A stretch of DNA of 64,000 nt, from positions 60,264 to 124,263 of the forward strand of contig JAOVVO010000181.1 of the NCBI GenBank assembly GCA_028564675.1, given 5' to 3'. The notes beneath the pieces were generated by a model, which did not search any database, was not told the origin of the DNA, and worked only from the letters and a program-made list of their open reading frames with translations. The DNA is from Onchocerca lupi (taxonomy: Eukaryota; Nematoda; Chromadorea; Rhabditida; Onchocercidae). Positions 12,829 to 26,035 of the stretch are shown here, piece after piece (position 1 is the first letter of the stretch; each line of letters begins with the position of its first letter). Position numbers and translations under genes: made by a program.

Positions 12829-15800
12829 TATTTTTTGCATATGAATTCTGTAAATAGAGAAAGTCAGCAAGTTCTATCCATTTCAAGTTCTTTCCTTGTA
12901 TATTCATTTTGAAACTTCTGTTCTAGACAAAAGTTGCTTGTCATTTTTCCAACCATTCCTACCAAATTATTGCCATATCAACTATGCTTATTAAGTTGTT
13001 TACTGATTCTTTATAAGAAAGTTAAAGATCACTTTACAACATAAATATAAGGTGTCAACGTATGTCATTCTTTTCGGAACTTTTTGTTTTCACTAAATCA
13101 TCATAACAAGTATGAAATAAGAAAAAAAATTCTCAACAGAACGAACTGCCCACCATTTTCTATCAACATTTGACTTCATCTGGCTTTCACCTAATAAAAT
13201 TATTATAAATAAAATTGTTCCAAAGAGCCAATTACCAGTGAAGAAAAATGAAAAAAAAAAGTGCTTATTGTTAGTGGACATAAATAGTCCATGAATTAAA
13301 AACTTTTATCACAATTATCTTTTCACTCACTCCACAAATTTTATTCCAGAACTAAAACTTATCTATTGACATAATCATTTGGTAGATAATTTTGAATGAA
13401 ATACCACAACATACTTATTCAGCCTATTTCACAGAAGCTGTCCTCCGATATCTTCACAAGATTCACTGCTTTGACAGATTATAAGATGAACAGTGAGAAT
13501 GATTCAAACGATAATACAACAGAAAAAGTAGGAAAATATCAACGAATTGAAGATTTCTAATTTTTTTGAAGTATGTTAAGTACAGAGTTTATTAGTTTAA
13601 AAAGTAATAAAATAATCTGTTGCAAACATGTCAGCTGTTGAGGTATATCACTAAATATCAACATCATATATTTATGAAACTGTACCATATAAATCGAGTT
13701 CAAATTCAAACTTTGGAAGAAAAATATTTCTCTATATCAAATGAATGTGAATAATTATAACTAATCACTTCATAACTTTATATATTGGATAAATGCCATA
13801 TAATTATTAACATCATGCGAAAATCTGGAAAGATTATGATTAGCGCGATTAGTAGTTTTTTATTTTCCATTTTATATTATAATTCGACAAAAAGCTTAAG
13901 TTTTAAAACCCAAAAAGATTTTTCAAAAGAATTTAACGACTTATTAAATTTAAAATCCATTGGAAAAAAGAAGTTCGAAAAAATATTCCAATTTTAATTT
14001 TTTTTTTTTTTTTTTTTTTGACATTCGAAGGTCACCATTCATATCATTGGAAAACATTTGCTCGTATCTTTAGAGAAAGTTTATTCAACTGAAATTTGCA
14101 AAAAAATTGCAAATTTCAGTTGAATGAAGTTTCTGTTAACGAAGAATTTCAAAATACAATTAACCTTTCTGTACTGTGAATCAGCTTTACTCTGCCTATG
14201 CAGCTAATTGATTCATTAATGAAATTCGCAAGTATTCAACATCGTATGATCTTTCGCGTTTCATGCAGTGAATGAACTTGTTGAAAAACTTGCTTCAAAA
14301 TAGGGTTTAAATTTATTGATGTTGAATCCTTGTGATTTCTTCTAATTGTGTTCAGACTTGTTTAATAAGTACCGATGTCAATGAATTGTTTCATTTCAAG
14401 TAATTGTTTTCAGAAGAAGGTGATGTTTTTCTAATCGATGAATGATTTGAAACTTTTTTAGAAATAAAACGATTGGGAATGATTTCTACTTAGCAAAAGT
14501 ATCGTTAATAGTTTTGTTTACGTTCTCTTTATCGATATTCAGCAATATCATTATTTTTTATTAATTTAGACTCTGAATTTTCCAGTATTAATATCATTAT
14601 CAATTGTTATCTATCCATGTTAAAAATAATTGAACAACATGATTTTTTTCTTTTTTTCCCGCGACAAATCAATCAATTTTATTCATTTCAAAAATGATTC
14701 GAAAGTATGTGATAATCCTTGAATCCAACTTAATCTACTATATCTTATCAATTGACAAAATGACGATCGATCAACGAAATATAGCACGAGACCGGTTTTT
14801 GAACATTTGGAAAACTGGAACAAATCGAGCATGCTTCGTCATTTTGCCTTTCATTGATCTCTAATAAACTACTTTTTTCAAAATATGCAATTTTTCTTAC
14901 TTGAACAACAATAAACTTTTTTTTTTCAATTTTTTAACCTTAATGGAGGATTAGAAACGAAAAAACAAGTTCCATTCTATTTACAGATTTCATTCTATAT
15001 AAATATATATATATCGATTTTATGCGAATCTTTTCATTAAAATTAGGCATGATTATGAAGTGAATAAAACTGAAATTAAATAAAAGCTCAGTTTTTATCC
15101 TCTCCAAACATTAAATTTCAAAAAGATTTAAATTATAAGTTTGAGAATTTGATGTTAACAATGAAAATATCCACATTATTAATAAGAGCATAGGAGTGAA
15201 TTAAATCGGGATAACACATATTAAAAGATATACGAACAATTTGCCCTAAGGCTTTTCTCTTTCGGAGAGCATTGTACTCTCCTCTGTCACATATTTTCTC
15301 TTCCAATCACAACTTTTCATTCATTTCTGTTTTCAAATGTTTCCAATTATTTATATAAAGGAATTGTTGAATAAACTTTTAGTTTTTGCAATTTTTCGTA
15401 ATCCTTCCACTTTTGTTTGCAAATCTAATTAATTGTTAATTCAGCCAAAGAATGGTACTCCATCTTATAAAAAATTACTTTATCATTTCATCCTTTACGA
15501 TGATCATAAATCTTCATTCTAAAAGCTTAAAACAAGTAATTTAATTTCAATAAGCAATAATAAACTCATAAAGTCATCCGATAACTAATTGCTGAACCAA
15601 TCTTATCAGTGTTATCAACAGAATGGTTATATTGACTGCAATTTACTGCCTTACACTTTTGATTTTTTTATTGATTTAAAAAAGAAATCGTTGTTTTCTT
15701 TGAATGAAGAAGACTTTTAATTCAGTTGAGCAGTATCCTTCTCTACGAGCAACAAAGGAAAAATAACAACGGATATTCTCTAATAAATGCTTGTAACACA

Positions 15801-16954
15801 AGCGAAAAATCAAACGAAGAGAAATCGTCAATTTGATTGTTAGTTTCTATTTTAGATTTTTCCATGTCTTGATTCATCAACAATAATTTTTGCAAAAAGT
15901 GACTTAAATTAATGTTTCTGCCAATCCGTTATATCTTCTTGTCTCCTAATCAATATATCAAAGAATTTATAGCATTAGGAGCCTCATCATCGAGAATAAT
16001 TATTGTAGATAATTTAAAATAAAAGCTAAAGTAGAAATATTAAGGATCAAATTAACGATTTAGTAACATTGGCTATTTCTTTTTATTTACACTTTTTCAT
16101 GAAAAACAACAAAGATTCCTTTTAAAGGACACCAAATAACTAAAGTATGTGAAGCAGTGAATTATACAATCATAGCTACTCCGTTGATAACACTGATAAG
16201 AACGACTTGTTCAGTAGTCGATCCTTCAGCTGGTTTTACAAGTCTTCTATTGTTTATTGAAATTAATGGTTGAAGTTTTTAGAATGGAAATTTATGATTC
16301 TCGTAAAGGAAGAAACGATGAAGTTCGTAACTTTCATAAATTCGTAATAAAAAATAATCTGTCTCATTGTGATTTATCATTGACAAATTGATGTTATTGT
16401 CTCCAGATTATGGAAGATTCTCTGAATGTGTCATCGTTTAAAAGCTGGGAGTGACATTTATCTTATGGTGACATCAATGAAACATTAACATAACGCTATA
16501 TATAAATATTTACCTCACATTTGATGTGAATTCCCCAAATTCATCCGATGTGAAATTATTTCTTCGCATCCTCTTCATCATTTCTTTCATTGAAATCAGA
16601 GAAGAAAAATTTCTTCTTTCGTTGAAAAACATCCTTTCTTTTCCATTATTTTGTCACGTAAACAAACATTTTAATTTATTTTATTTTTCTTACAATTTAA
16701 AAATTCTTGTTCAAAAATGCTTAGATTACGCAAAGCATTCATTATCCGCCTTAGCCGAATATTTCCAAATTCTTCAAATAACTGGAAGACATCAACTGAG
16801 AAAATTAATTAATCAATTATGCAAATCGATTCAAGTTAATCGGTAAAAGATTTATATCCATTCCGGCAATCATTAAATAAGTAAGAAGACCGATGCAAGT
16901 AATATTTTGCTTTCTAGCTATTTGACATTTATTTGTTAAGCAAATATGTATTGC
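12829..16954. other. Intergenic region
   Basis: No convincing gene seen. It holds the 3' flank of the membrane-protein gene, a 22-T tract at 13998-14019 and a long foldback at 14073-14135. A plus ORF at 16526-16846 ends just before the lipid-transfer gene. Its last 40 codons look somewhat coding-like, but no splice into the next gene is evident, so it may be 5' outron sequence. Confidence 0.5.
14073..14135. ncRNA. Near-perfect short foldback, hairpin RNA candidate
   Basis: The left arm 14074-14100 and right arm 14108-14134 match at 25 of 27 positions as an inverted repeat, with an 18-bp uninterrupted core (ATTCAACTGAAATTTGCA). One more A-T pair tightens the loop to 5 bases. The size, about 61 bases, is close to a nematode pre-miRNA, but the loop is very short. 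Expression cannot be judged from sequence, and a relic foldback is equally possible. Confidence 0.4.
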
Positions 16955-16963
16955 AGATTCAGA
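16955..16963 (+). promoter_or_regulatory. Probable spliced-leader acceptor and short 5' UTR
   Basis: An intron-type acceptor (TTGCAG) ends at 16956, only 7 bases before the ATG at 16964. No upstream coding exon in phase is needed, which is typical of SL trans-splicing in nematodes. A 5' UTR intron would look the same. Confidence 0.4.
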
Positions 16964-19900
16964 ATGCCTCCTTGTATTATATCGAAAAAAGATAAAGAAG
17001 CCATTGAAAAATTACGAAAAGCTGTTAAAGATAAGGTACAATAAAAGGATGTTAGTAATATTGATAAGGATTATCATTACTGCATAGGGATGAATTCCAT
17101 TATTGATGTATTTGAGTCTCTATATAGTTATTTTAATTTAAGTTGAGCATTGAATTAGATTAATATTGATGCTAATTAGTTGGGCAACATTTCAATCATC
17201 TTTGATGAAACATTTTCAGCTGTGATCGTAAATTTTTCAGTGCTTCGGAAAGATGACAAAATGCTTCGGAAATTTAATAAATTAATTTTGTAATTTAATC
17301 TGATTTAATTTAAATTTCTAATTTAATTTTATTTAATCGACGAAATTGTCTTTATTTGCGCTATAGCCAAATATGCCTTTAGATGAGAAATTGCATGGAA
17401 TTTATTGAAATCTCAAAAGTTTTTATGTTGCTTTCACTAACAATGGAATGTTAAGCTTACTCCATATTATGATACCGATTTCAACTTATTACGATGGCTT
17501 CAAGGTCATAATTACAATTTTGATGTTATAATACCGAAATTGAAAAATCATTTCCTTCTCCGAAATTCATGGAATTTGGATAATTTGGCAAGCAAACCCC
17601 GCAATCATCCATTGCATACTTACTGGAAGGTACTTTCAAACATTAATCCGTAGAATATTTCATTCATTAATGTGCCAAATTCAAAATTAAATTATTTACT
17701 TCAGATGGAATTGAAGTAATAGTGAGCTAATTAGCTGAGTCTTTTCTGAAATTTGAGTTTTGGTATATTTTGACTTGTGGCTATCAGTTTTACCTTTACG
17801 AAATCCCACAATTTAGGCCGGTTTGACTGGTCCGGCAATAAAAACTCCAAATACTATTGTTAATATCGAGCAAACTGGACGAAACGATTATTGGGGAATG
17901 ATGCAAACGTTCTCATCAAGTGAAATTATGTTAGCCCGAACGCATGATCTTGAACTGTTTCTTCGTCAAATAATGGAAATGGAAGAAAAAACTGGTAAAT
18001 ATGCATTCAGAAAATCTGATTTTAATTAAACTTTTTGAATATTTTGCAGGCTGAACTGTTTAACGCCTTCTTCAATCAAGATGAATATTTAATTATTCAT
18101 TCTAAAATGAAATGAATTTAAATTGTTATTGAAATTCAATGAAAAAAAAAATGTAATCAGTATTACTAAGCGACAGTTAACTCTATTGTTAAATATAATG
18201 AATAATCAAACTACTTGAGCCAATTAGTAAACTGAATAACCTGAGATAGTTATCAACTCGAATTTGAACTTCTTGTTAATTACAGGTCAACAGGCTTCCG
18301 TCTTGTATGTAATGGATTTGACAGATTTAAAATTTGACAAACGTTTGCTAACTTTACTGACTGGCCCGTTGGCTAATATGTCAACATTTATGAGCGAACA
18401 TTACGTAGAGGTGATCCATAAATTTGTGCTTGTCAATGTACCATCATTTATGGCTACCATCTGGTATCATTTGATTGCTTATCATTTATCACTCACTAAC
18501 TTGTCACTTAGTGTCGTTTGATTGATTGTCGCTCTTTTCCTGCTAATTATTTCCTTAGTGGCAGATTTTATGCGATCTATTATTCGATTATATGATTTTT
18601 CTTTTTTCTTTCTTCATGGATTCATTTGCTCATTTTTCAGGACAATCGTGAAACCACTACTACCAGAACGAACTCGTCAGAAGGTTTCAATATTTGGATC
18701 AAATTGGAAAACCGAAATTCAAAATCTTGCTGTTCCGGAAGTGCTACCAGTATTTTGGAATGATGACAAAATAAAGGTTAATACCATAAACTGTCTTATC
18801 ATGATATTCATTGATAATCCGCCGATGTTTTTTTTTTTTTTTATATTACTTAATCATTTGCTTACTTACAGTTGCATATTTAATTATCACTTTATCTACT
18901 TATTATCTTATAGAACGGAATTATTAGTAAGAAATATATTTGTGAGATTTTATTCCTATAATTAGCATAAATTTCAGAAAAATTAGGAAAAAAATAAATT
19001 CGTACTTTTTAACAAATTGCAGGTATTCAAAGCAAAATTAGAACTTGCTCAATCACTCGATCCACGACAGCATTATAAAAAAGAAATGGATGAGAGGAGT
19101 AAAGTACTGTCAGTTGGCGCTGGAAAAACGGGTACCATTGATGTGAATGCCAAAAAGGTAAACTTTTGACATTTTAAATTTAAATAATTTGACAATTTAA
19201 ACTAAAACTGAGAATATTCAGAAAAATATTAATATGTATAGGTATGCTGGCATATCAAGATTGTAAGAGAAACTGAGATCTTTCCAATAATTCTATTAAA
19301 ATTAATTAAATTTTCAGGGTTCAGTGATAAGGTGGCGCTTTCATACTGACGGATATTTTGCATTCAGCATTCTTTATGTCGAAGATCAGTCTCGTGAAGA
19401 TTCAAACTCACCAATCAATATTTATCCTATATTAACGGTGAGTATAATGCAAGTATCATTTGTAATTCGATGAAAATAATCATGATAATTTTGCCGAATT
19501 GAGATAAGCGTATTCGCTTGAAGCATTTATGCTGCGATAATAATTATTCGATATGTATTATTGCACAAATTATCAATTTTTTTAAACTTCCTGAATGCTT
19601 TACCTATTAAATTAAATAAAATAGTTTGAAAATTTATGCATAGAATTCGTTATCAGTTAACTCGGACTGAGCTTTTATTTGTAATTTATAATTAATTTGT
19701 AATACTTTCTCATTATTCCGTTACTTCATGATCCTTTATAATAAATCTTAAGTACAGTAAGATAAAGTATTTTGTGACCTCTCATATAGTTAAATTTGAA
19801 TTCCATTATTTAGGAATATTTTTCATGCATGCACTTTCTTTGCAGTCTGTTTCTTTTCAACAAAAACTGGAAAAATTTCTTGAACATTTCAAGATTTAAG

Positions 19901-20111
19901 ATTAAATTGATAAAGAAAAATACGAGAAATTCTTATTTAAAATTGCTATATGAAATTTTAGAAAATGCCTGGACCAACGATAGTACCAATTAAAGATGAA
20001 ATTAAATGCGATAAAAGTGGCACATATCAAATTTGGTTCAGTAACGAACATGCATGGTTGCACACGTTGAATATATATTATTTAATTGATGTGAAATCGG
20101 AAAATGAATAA
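16964..20111 (+). CDS. CRAL-TRIO (SEC14-like) plus GOLD domain lipid-transfer protein
   Basis: Eight exons join in phase to 380 residues: 16964-17035, 17456-17629, 17817-17994, 18286-18463, 18641-18776, 19023-19157, 19318-19437 and 19962-20111 (TAA). Residues about 1-82 form the CRAL-TRIO N-terminal helical part, including DTDFNLLRWLQGHNYNFD. Residues about 83-245 form the lipid-binding pocket, recognisable by VLYVMDLTDLKF, HKFVLVNVPSF, KPLLPERTRQKVSIFG and a terminal LPVFWNDD (family: LPxEYGG). Residues about 255-375 are a GOLD beta-sandwich with SVIRWRFHTDGYFAFSI and GTYQIWFSNEHAWLHTL. This architecture matches SEC14L and the nematode CTG proteins, cytosolic proteins that bind phospholipid or tocopherol-like ligands and act at membranes. 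Length is normal for the family. Introns are short and conventional, and nothing is missing. Confidence 0.93.
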
Positions 20112-23100
20112 CTGTAATCGGTAATAATCATGATTCAATCTCTCGACGTATTTACAGACTGATTTGAAGGAATCTTTGAATTCATCGAATTCAATTCCGA
20201 AAAAATTCTACAGAAGTTTGCTATAAGATGAAATAAGATAGTAATAGTTAGCCAATTATTGATAGTAATCCAAACATTCATTGCAAATACTATTATTATG
20301 TTGGTATAAATTATGTTTATTTTATTTTTTAATAAAATTTGGTACATTTCGTTCTCTTTCACTCAAGGAAGAATAACAAAAATCACATTTCTTGAAGAGA
20401 ATAGCAATATTTGTTGAAAAAATCAAATTAAAATGATTTTCAATGCATAACTTTTATCGGATGTGAAAGTTTACGAATCTATTGCGAAATTTCGATTAAA
20501 AAAAAAAAAATTCATAATTAAATTGCACTTTGAAATGATCATAATATTGGCATTTAAAATTGATGTCAAAGAAGATTTTGGATCTTTCGTATAACAATTT
20601 CATTCAATCGAGCAATTTGATACTGTAAATAAGCTATTTGAAACGATAGTTTCATGTGACAGATAGCGATGAATAAAATGTGACAAACATTGAAATGTAA
20701 CAACGACTGTGAGCTAAGATGTATTGAAAAGGATGACCTTTCATGCGTTCATGACCTTCCAACTTCCATTCATTCAGCCTATCCCTGCACGAAGCATTGG
20801 AGTACTAAAGTGTCGTAGTATTATTTATTGTTTGTCAACATTTGGCAAGTTAATTCATTCAAAGTACATTTTATTCCTGTGACCATTCTTTCTTTTACAT
20901 TTAAATGATTCTCTCCCATTTTACCTAAATATTTCTGAAATTGAAAAAGATCGGAAAATTTTCAAGATGTTTCCACTAATGATCAATAATCGCTTAGAGC
21001 TGCACGCAGTTAGGTATTTCAATTTAATACGAAACTTTTAATGCTACTTCTTTTTTTTTAAATCACCAAACATCAGTCGAAGTTTCTTCTATGCTTTTTT
21101 ACTCCCTGCCTGTAAATGATTTTCTTTTTTCTATTTCATACTAGAAAATACTTTTATATTTTGAATGTGAGAAATTAGTGCCTAGTAATTATAAATTAGT
21201 AATTCTAATTTTTATGATATTCTCTTCTTTTATTTTTCTTCTTACAATGAAGTAAAATAGAATTTCTTCACTGTTATTTTCAGAAAATCAATCAAGCTCG
21301 TGTTTTTTTCGCACAATCAAATAACTTCTAATTTGGAGAATTTATCAGATTAAATGATTTCTCCTTGAAATATTTCGATGATGTCTTCTTTTTGAATAAT
21401 TTATTCTCGGTTTAATTAAACATATGTCAATAAAAAAAAATTTCGTTTGAATCAGGAAACCAGAACTAAGAGAACAATAGAGAGAAAACTGGAGTGATTC
21501 GAAAGTTCTACTGGAATGATTCAAAGTTTCATGGAAGCTTCCAAGCATAACAAATAATTAGTTTCAATTATTCATTATTTATACAAATAAAAGTGTAAAT
21601 GTTCACTATTAACAGTCTTAAATCTCCGGAAGTTTTCCACCGACTACTTACGAACTTTGAAACAACTTTGCATTCGAATAGGCGCATGCTTTTATACCTT
21701 TTTTTTAACGTGTAACACAGATAAAAATAACTGGGCAGATAGCCACGCGAAAATGTGGCCGACTCACAATGATCTTGAAACTGCATGTCCCACATAATTC
21801 TATCAAGATTTTTCAAGATTGCATCAGAAATCAGAACATTTCATTTGCCTTCTGTCGAGATATCACTGATTCTTCCCTTGAAACTTCATTTATATCTTCC
21901 GGAATTTCTGCAGTTCATTCTCCTGAAAAAAAAAAAAAAAAAATCAAGACTTGGAAGTGTACAATACTTATATGTGTACAGATTTGTGTACGGGTGTTTT
22001 CTACATGAAAGAATAATAGTTTAAATAGCCAGGTATTCCATTAATTAATTCATCTTTCTCATCACTTCCTTTCTATCTTTCTCTTTTTTTTTTCGAATTA
22101 ACCCCAAGAATTTGATTTAATCATTCAGAAATTTCGATGTAAAATTTCACTAAGCATAATATTCTTGCAGATAACATAGTTATGTATGAATTATTTGTTC
22201 AGTTAAAAGAAAAAGAAAATAGGCAATTGAAGAGTTATAGTGAGCTCATTCAAAAATGAATGAGCAATTCTCATATCCTCTTGATATTGTCCTGAAATTT
22301 TGCTTTCCTCTCTTCAGATCGTCCTTTGTTCAATTAATTGCGACAATCGCTATTCCTAATCGATAATTTTATTAAATATGTTATTGAAGATGAGAATAGT
22401 AACATTGCTGCCAGGCTGTGCCATGATCATTGCAACTGTTATTGAAATAATTATTAATTTTCTAGCTGATACCTGTTTCTGTTCATTGTTTATAACTTTC
22501 ATTCGAGACTATCGATTTCACGGAGTGTTTCAATGCAAATATTTTTTTCGATAATTTTTTTTTTTTAGTAAGTATTGAATAGTTTTTGAATTCAATGATT
22601 GCTAATACTGGGAATTTGTTTTGTTTAGTTAAGAATGAAAGTTTATTACGAGTGAAATATGACTGGTACTTTTTGTTTGCCAACTTTTGAAAGGAAGGAG
22701 AATGAATTGAATTCCGAGTTAGCAAACTTAATTCTAACTTAGCAAACTTGCTGTCGAATATGTTCTCATAATGTACATTTCGGTAACAGCAATCAGGATA
22801 CTTAATTAGTATGCAATATTGTTCGTAATTACGGAGATTTTTTATTTTTTTAATTATTTTTCGTCAAAAAATCTTGAAAAGTTCAGTTCTTTTCCTTTGA
22901 TATATTGAATTAAAGCAATGCTTTCCAAGCACTAATTTATTGCGATTTTTCACACAACTTGAATAAATGCTTTTCGAAATAATGTAAAAGTTGGAAATTT
23001 GAAACTCTGTTTATTAAGTTTGAACTTAACTTATGAGTAATATTATGAGTGGATTGTTTCTTCGTTATTATTAATAAATTTAAGTCTGGTTCGTCACAAT

Positions 23101-26003
23101 AAAAGACTCTCATTTCTCATAGGAATGTCACTAAAACGAAAATATAAATTGTGTATTAAAAAAGATGAATTGGTGGAAGATTTTGAATTTTATCTTTCAA
23201 TTTATCGATGAAATTTCCTTTTGTTGAGTAAATTGTCCGTTACTGTCAACTAGAATTTTCAAAATGTTTTCATTTCTTTGGAAGTTTTATGCAGCTTTGA
23301 TAATGCTTTTAAAATAATTAAAAAAGAAAAGTACATTATTTTGGTCATAGGATGCACAAGAAGAGCAAATTGTTGATTCATTCATTGTGATATTTTGATT
23401 TGATTGGAAATGTTGATAACGAAAAGGAGAAAAATTCTGCGAAAATCGACTTTTTGTTTTTATAAACAAACGCCTACAAATGGATTGTTGTAATTGCTTA
23501 TCCATGAATAAAATATTTGTTGATGTGCGGATCTATAGTTCTGTCTCAAATTAAATTATTGCTTAGTTTTAGAAAGCTTTGCCAACTGCATGTCAGATAA
23601 AATGCTGTGTTGCAGTCATTGCTTATAATCTCAATAAATTTGCATGCTAAATGAAATGACGATCTCTGATCCCAATATTTCGTCAGTTCAATCCTTAATT
23701 TGACATTAAATCTCTTTGATGCTGAGCCTTATTACCATCTTGATTCGAAACGAAACTGTATACTTGGAACAATAATTCTAGGATGAATCCTAGAAATTAT
23801 CTTTTATCATCGTTTATTTCAATTCACTGGCAATAATTAACTTTTCCGTTATATCATCATCATCATGAAATAAATGAAAGAACGCTCAACATGAAATTTT
23901 TTTTTTTTAATTTTGAATTTTTCATTTTACTTTTTTAAATCAAATGATCTCAAGAATCTTCTTATGAATAATTTTCCATAAAAATTAATTTACTTGCAAC
24001 TAATTATTATGCTTTATGCATTTCGTATTAATTAGAATTTGGGATGTATAAACTTCACTTTGCTTTTCAATGTTCTTTTTTCTGGCCAGAAGAAAATAAT
24101 TTTCACGATAAGTGATCGTCATTCATCAATAAATTTAATCATAAAGTGTAAGTCTCGTGAATTAAAATGTCGTTTCCCAGCTGATTTTAATCTGTTATTC
24201 TATATATACATTTAAATTTAATAAAATACTAAAAAAGTTTTTCGTTACAAGTTTCCCTGTTTCTCGAGAAATTTCCAAATTCCTGCAAAAGTTCAAAGGA
24301 AGCAGGGAAGTGACAAAATTTAAAAAAACGAATGATTTTTTTGGCAGCAAATAATTGTATTCATGCATAGCTTTGCATATCTTCCGGAATTGGAAATTCT
24401 AACAATTTTTCAAAAAGACGAAATCAGAAAAACTTACTTCAACTTATGCTTTTTTTTTTTGAAAGTCAGCAAAATCGAATGATTCAAAAAAAAAAAAAAA
24501 AAAAAAAAAGAGTAGAATTTGCTCATCATCAATTAATGATGATGATCTTTCCACTTAACATATATTTCAGCAAAGTAATTCTTTCATCTGTCTCTCTTTT
24601 TTTTTTTTTTTCTGATTAATTGCAATAATTTGCTAAGGTTTCTTGATTTTATGACATTTTGACTGAGTATTCCAATGAGAAATAGGAATCAGTAAGAATA
24701 TAAGAATCATAATGAGTCACACTTTTCATAGCAAATTTTTCGAATTTTAAAATAATTTTAGAAAATTCTAGTTTGTCGTTTAATGCTGACTTTTAATGAT
24801 CAATTTCATGTATTCTAATGATTCATTTAGTCCAAATTTGAAAGTATCGAATATATTAAATGTGTCGTAAATGGCAAGTAACAGTTGCACAGAATTCCAT
24901 AATAGAGATATTCCACAGAAGAGTCTTTAGACTAACTATTAATTTCTAGAAAACTTATTTTTTTCGCCAGTAGACATTCTGTTCTCAAAAATCCTCAGAA
25001 TAAAGTGATGTAATATAAACTTTGTGGTAAAGTTCCATTTGATTAAAGTACGAAAATATTCCGATAATTATACACAATACAGTATTCTTCTTGCACTAAA
25101 TTAATAAGAGATCGAATCTAATCGAATGGTTAAATCTAATTTAATCTCAGCTCTAATTTTGACAGCATTGTTACTTTTTTCCCCACAGTATGCAACAATT
25201 GAAAAATATCGAAGTTAAGATAAAATTCGAAAATTTGAAAAGTTTAGAAATAATAATTGGAGCAAATCTATCGATCTTTGTTTGTGTCAGAATCTTGTCA
25301 AGTGTTGCTAAAAATGCATTTTTGAGTATGTCAATATCACCAGAATGATTAAATTTTATTTATATCGTGCTGGAATGTTTCGGAGACTGACAGGTGCAAC
25401 ATAGTTTCATTAAATTCACAATAGGCAAATTTAATTCTCCTCTTCTTTCCCGTCCATTACACTTCTAGAAAGATTCCTGAGTGAATCGCTTTTGAAATTC
25501 AAAAAGAAGTGAAAGGTCATGTCTAAAAAGTCATTGCCTGTGCTTTGTTTGAAAAAGAGAAATTTTTCATCTCAATTATCGAATTTTTCATAGTTCCTAA
25601 TAATAGAAACATATTTCATTTATTTGATCGTTGATCTTCACAGTTAAATCAAAAACTTCATATTTACTCCATATTCTTACCTGGTTTCAGAACATTTCTG
25701 CTCTCTAACTTCACCACTCACTTTTAAAAAAGTCATTCCTCTATTTTTATTTCTATTTTCTCTAATTTTTTCTTTTATTCGATAAAATTTGCTTTAAAAT
25801 TAATTCGGAAGTTTGAGGATATGAGTTTTTCTGGTTTATTTCTTCAGGATTGAAATATAGTTATGAAATGTCTATCTGTGCTTCATATTTTCAACAGTTG
25901 TTTAACTTTTTTAAAATTTATAATATATTGTATAAAAAGAATCGCCACAAACATTCGACAGTGTCAAAATTTAAGAAGTTCAAAAGATATAATGATTTTA
26001 TAA

Positions 26004-26035
<32 letters not shown>

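Noticed and set aside
24486..26034. Long A tracts as possible poly(A) tails of retrocopies
   Set aside because: No coding sequence, target-site duplication or element boundary is visible upstream of either tract; homopolymers are common throughout the window.
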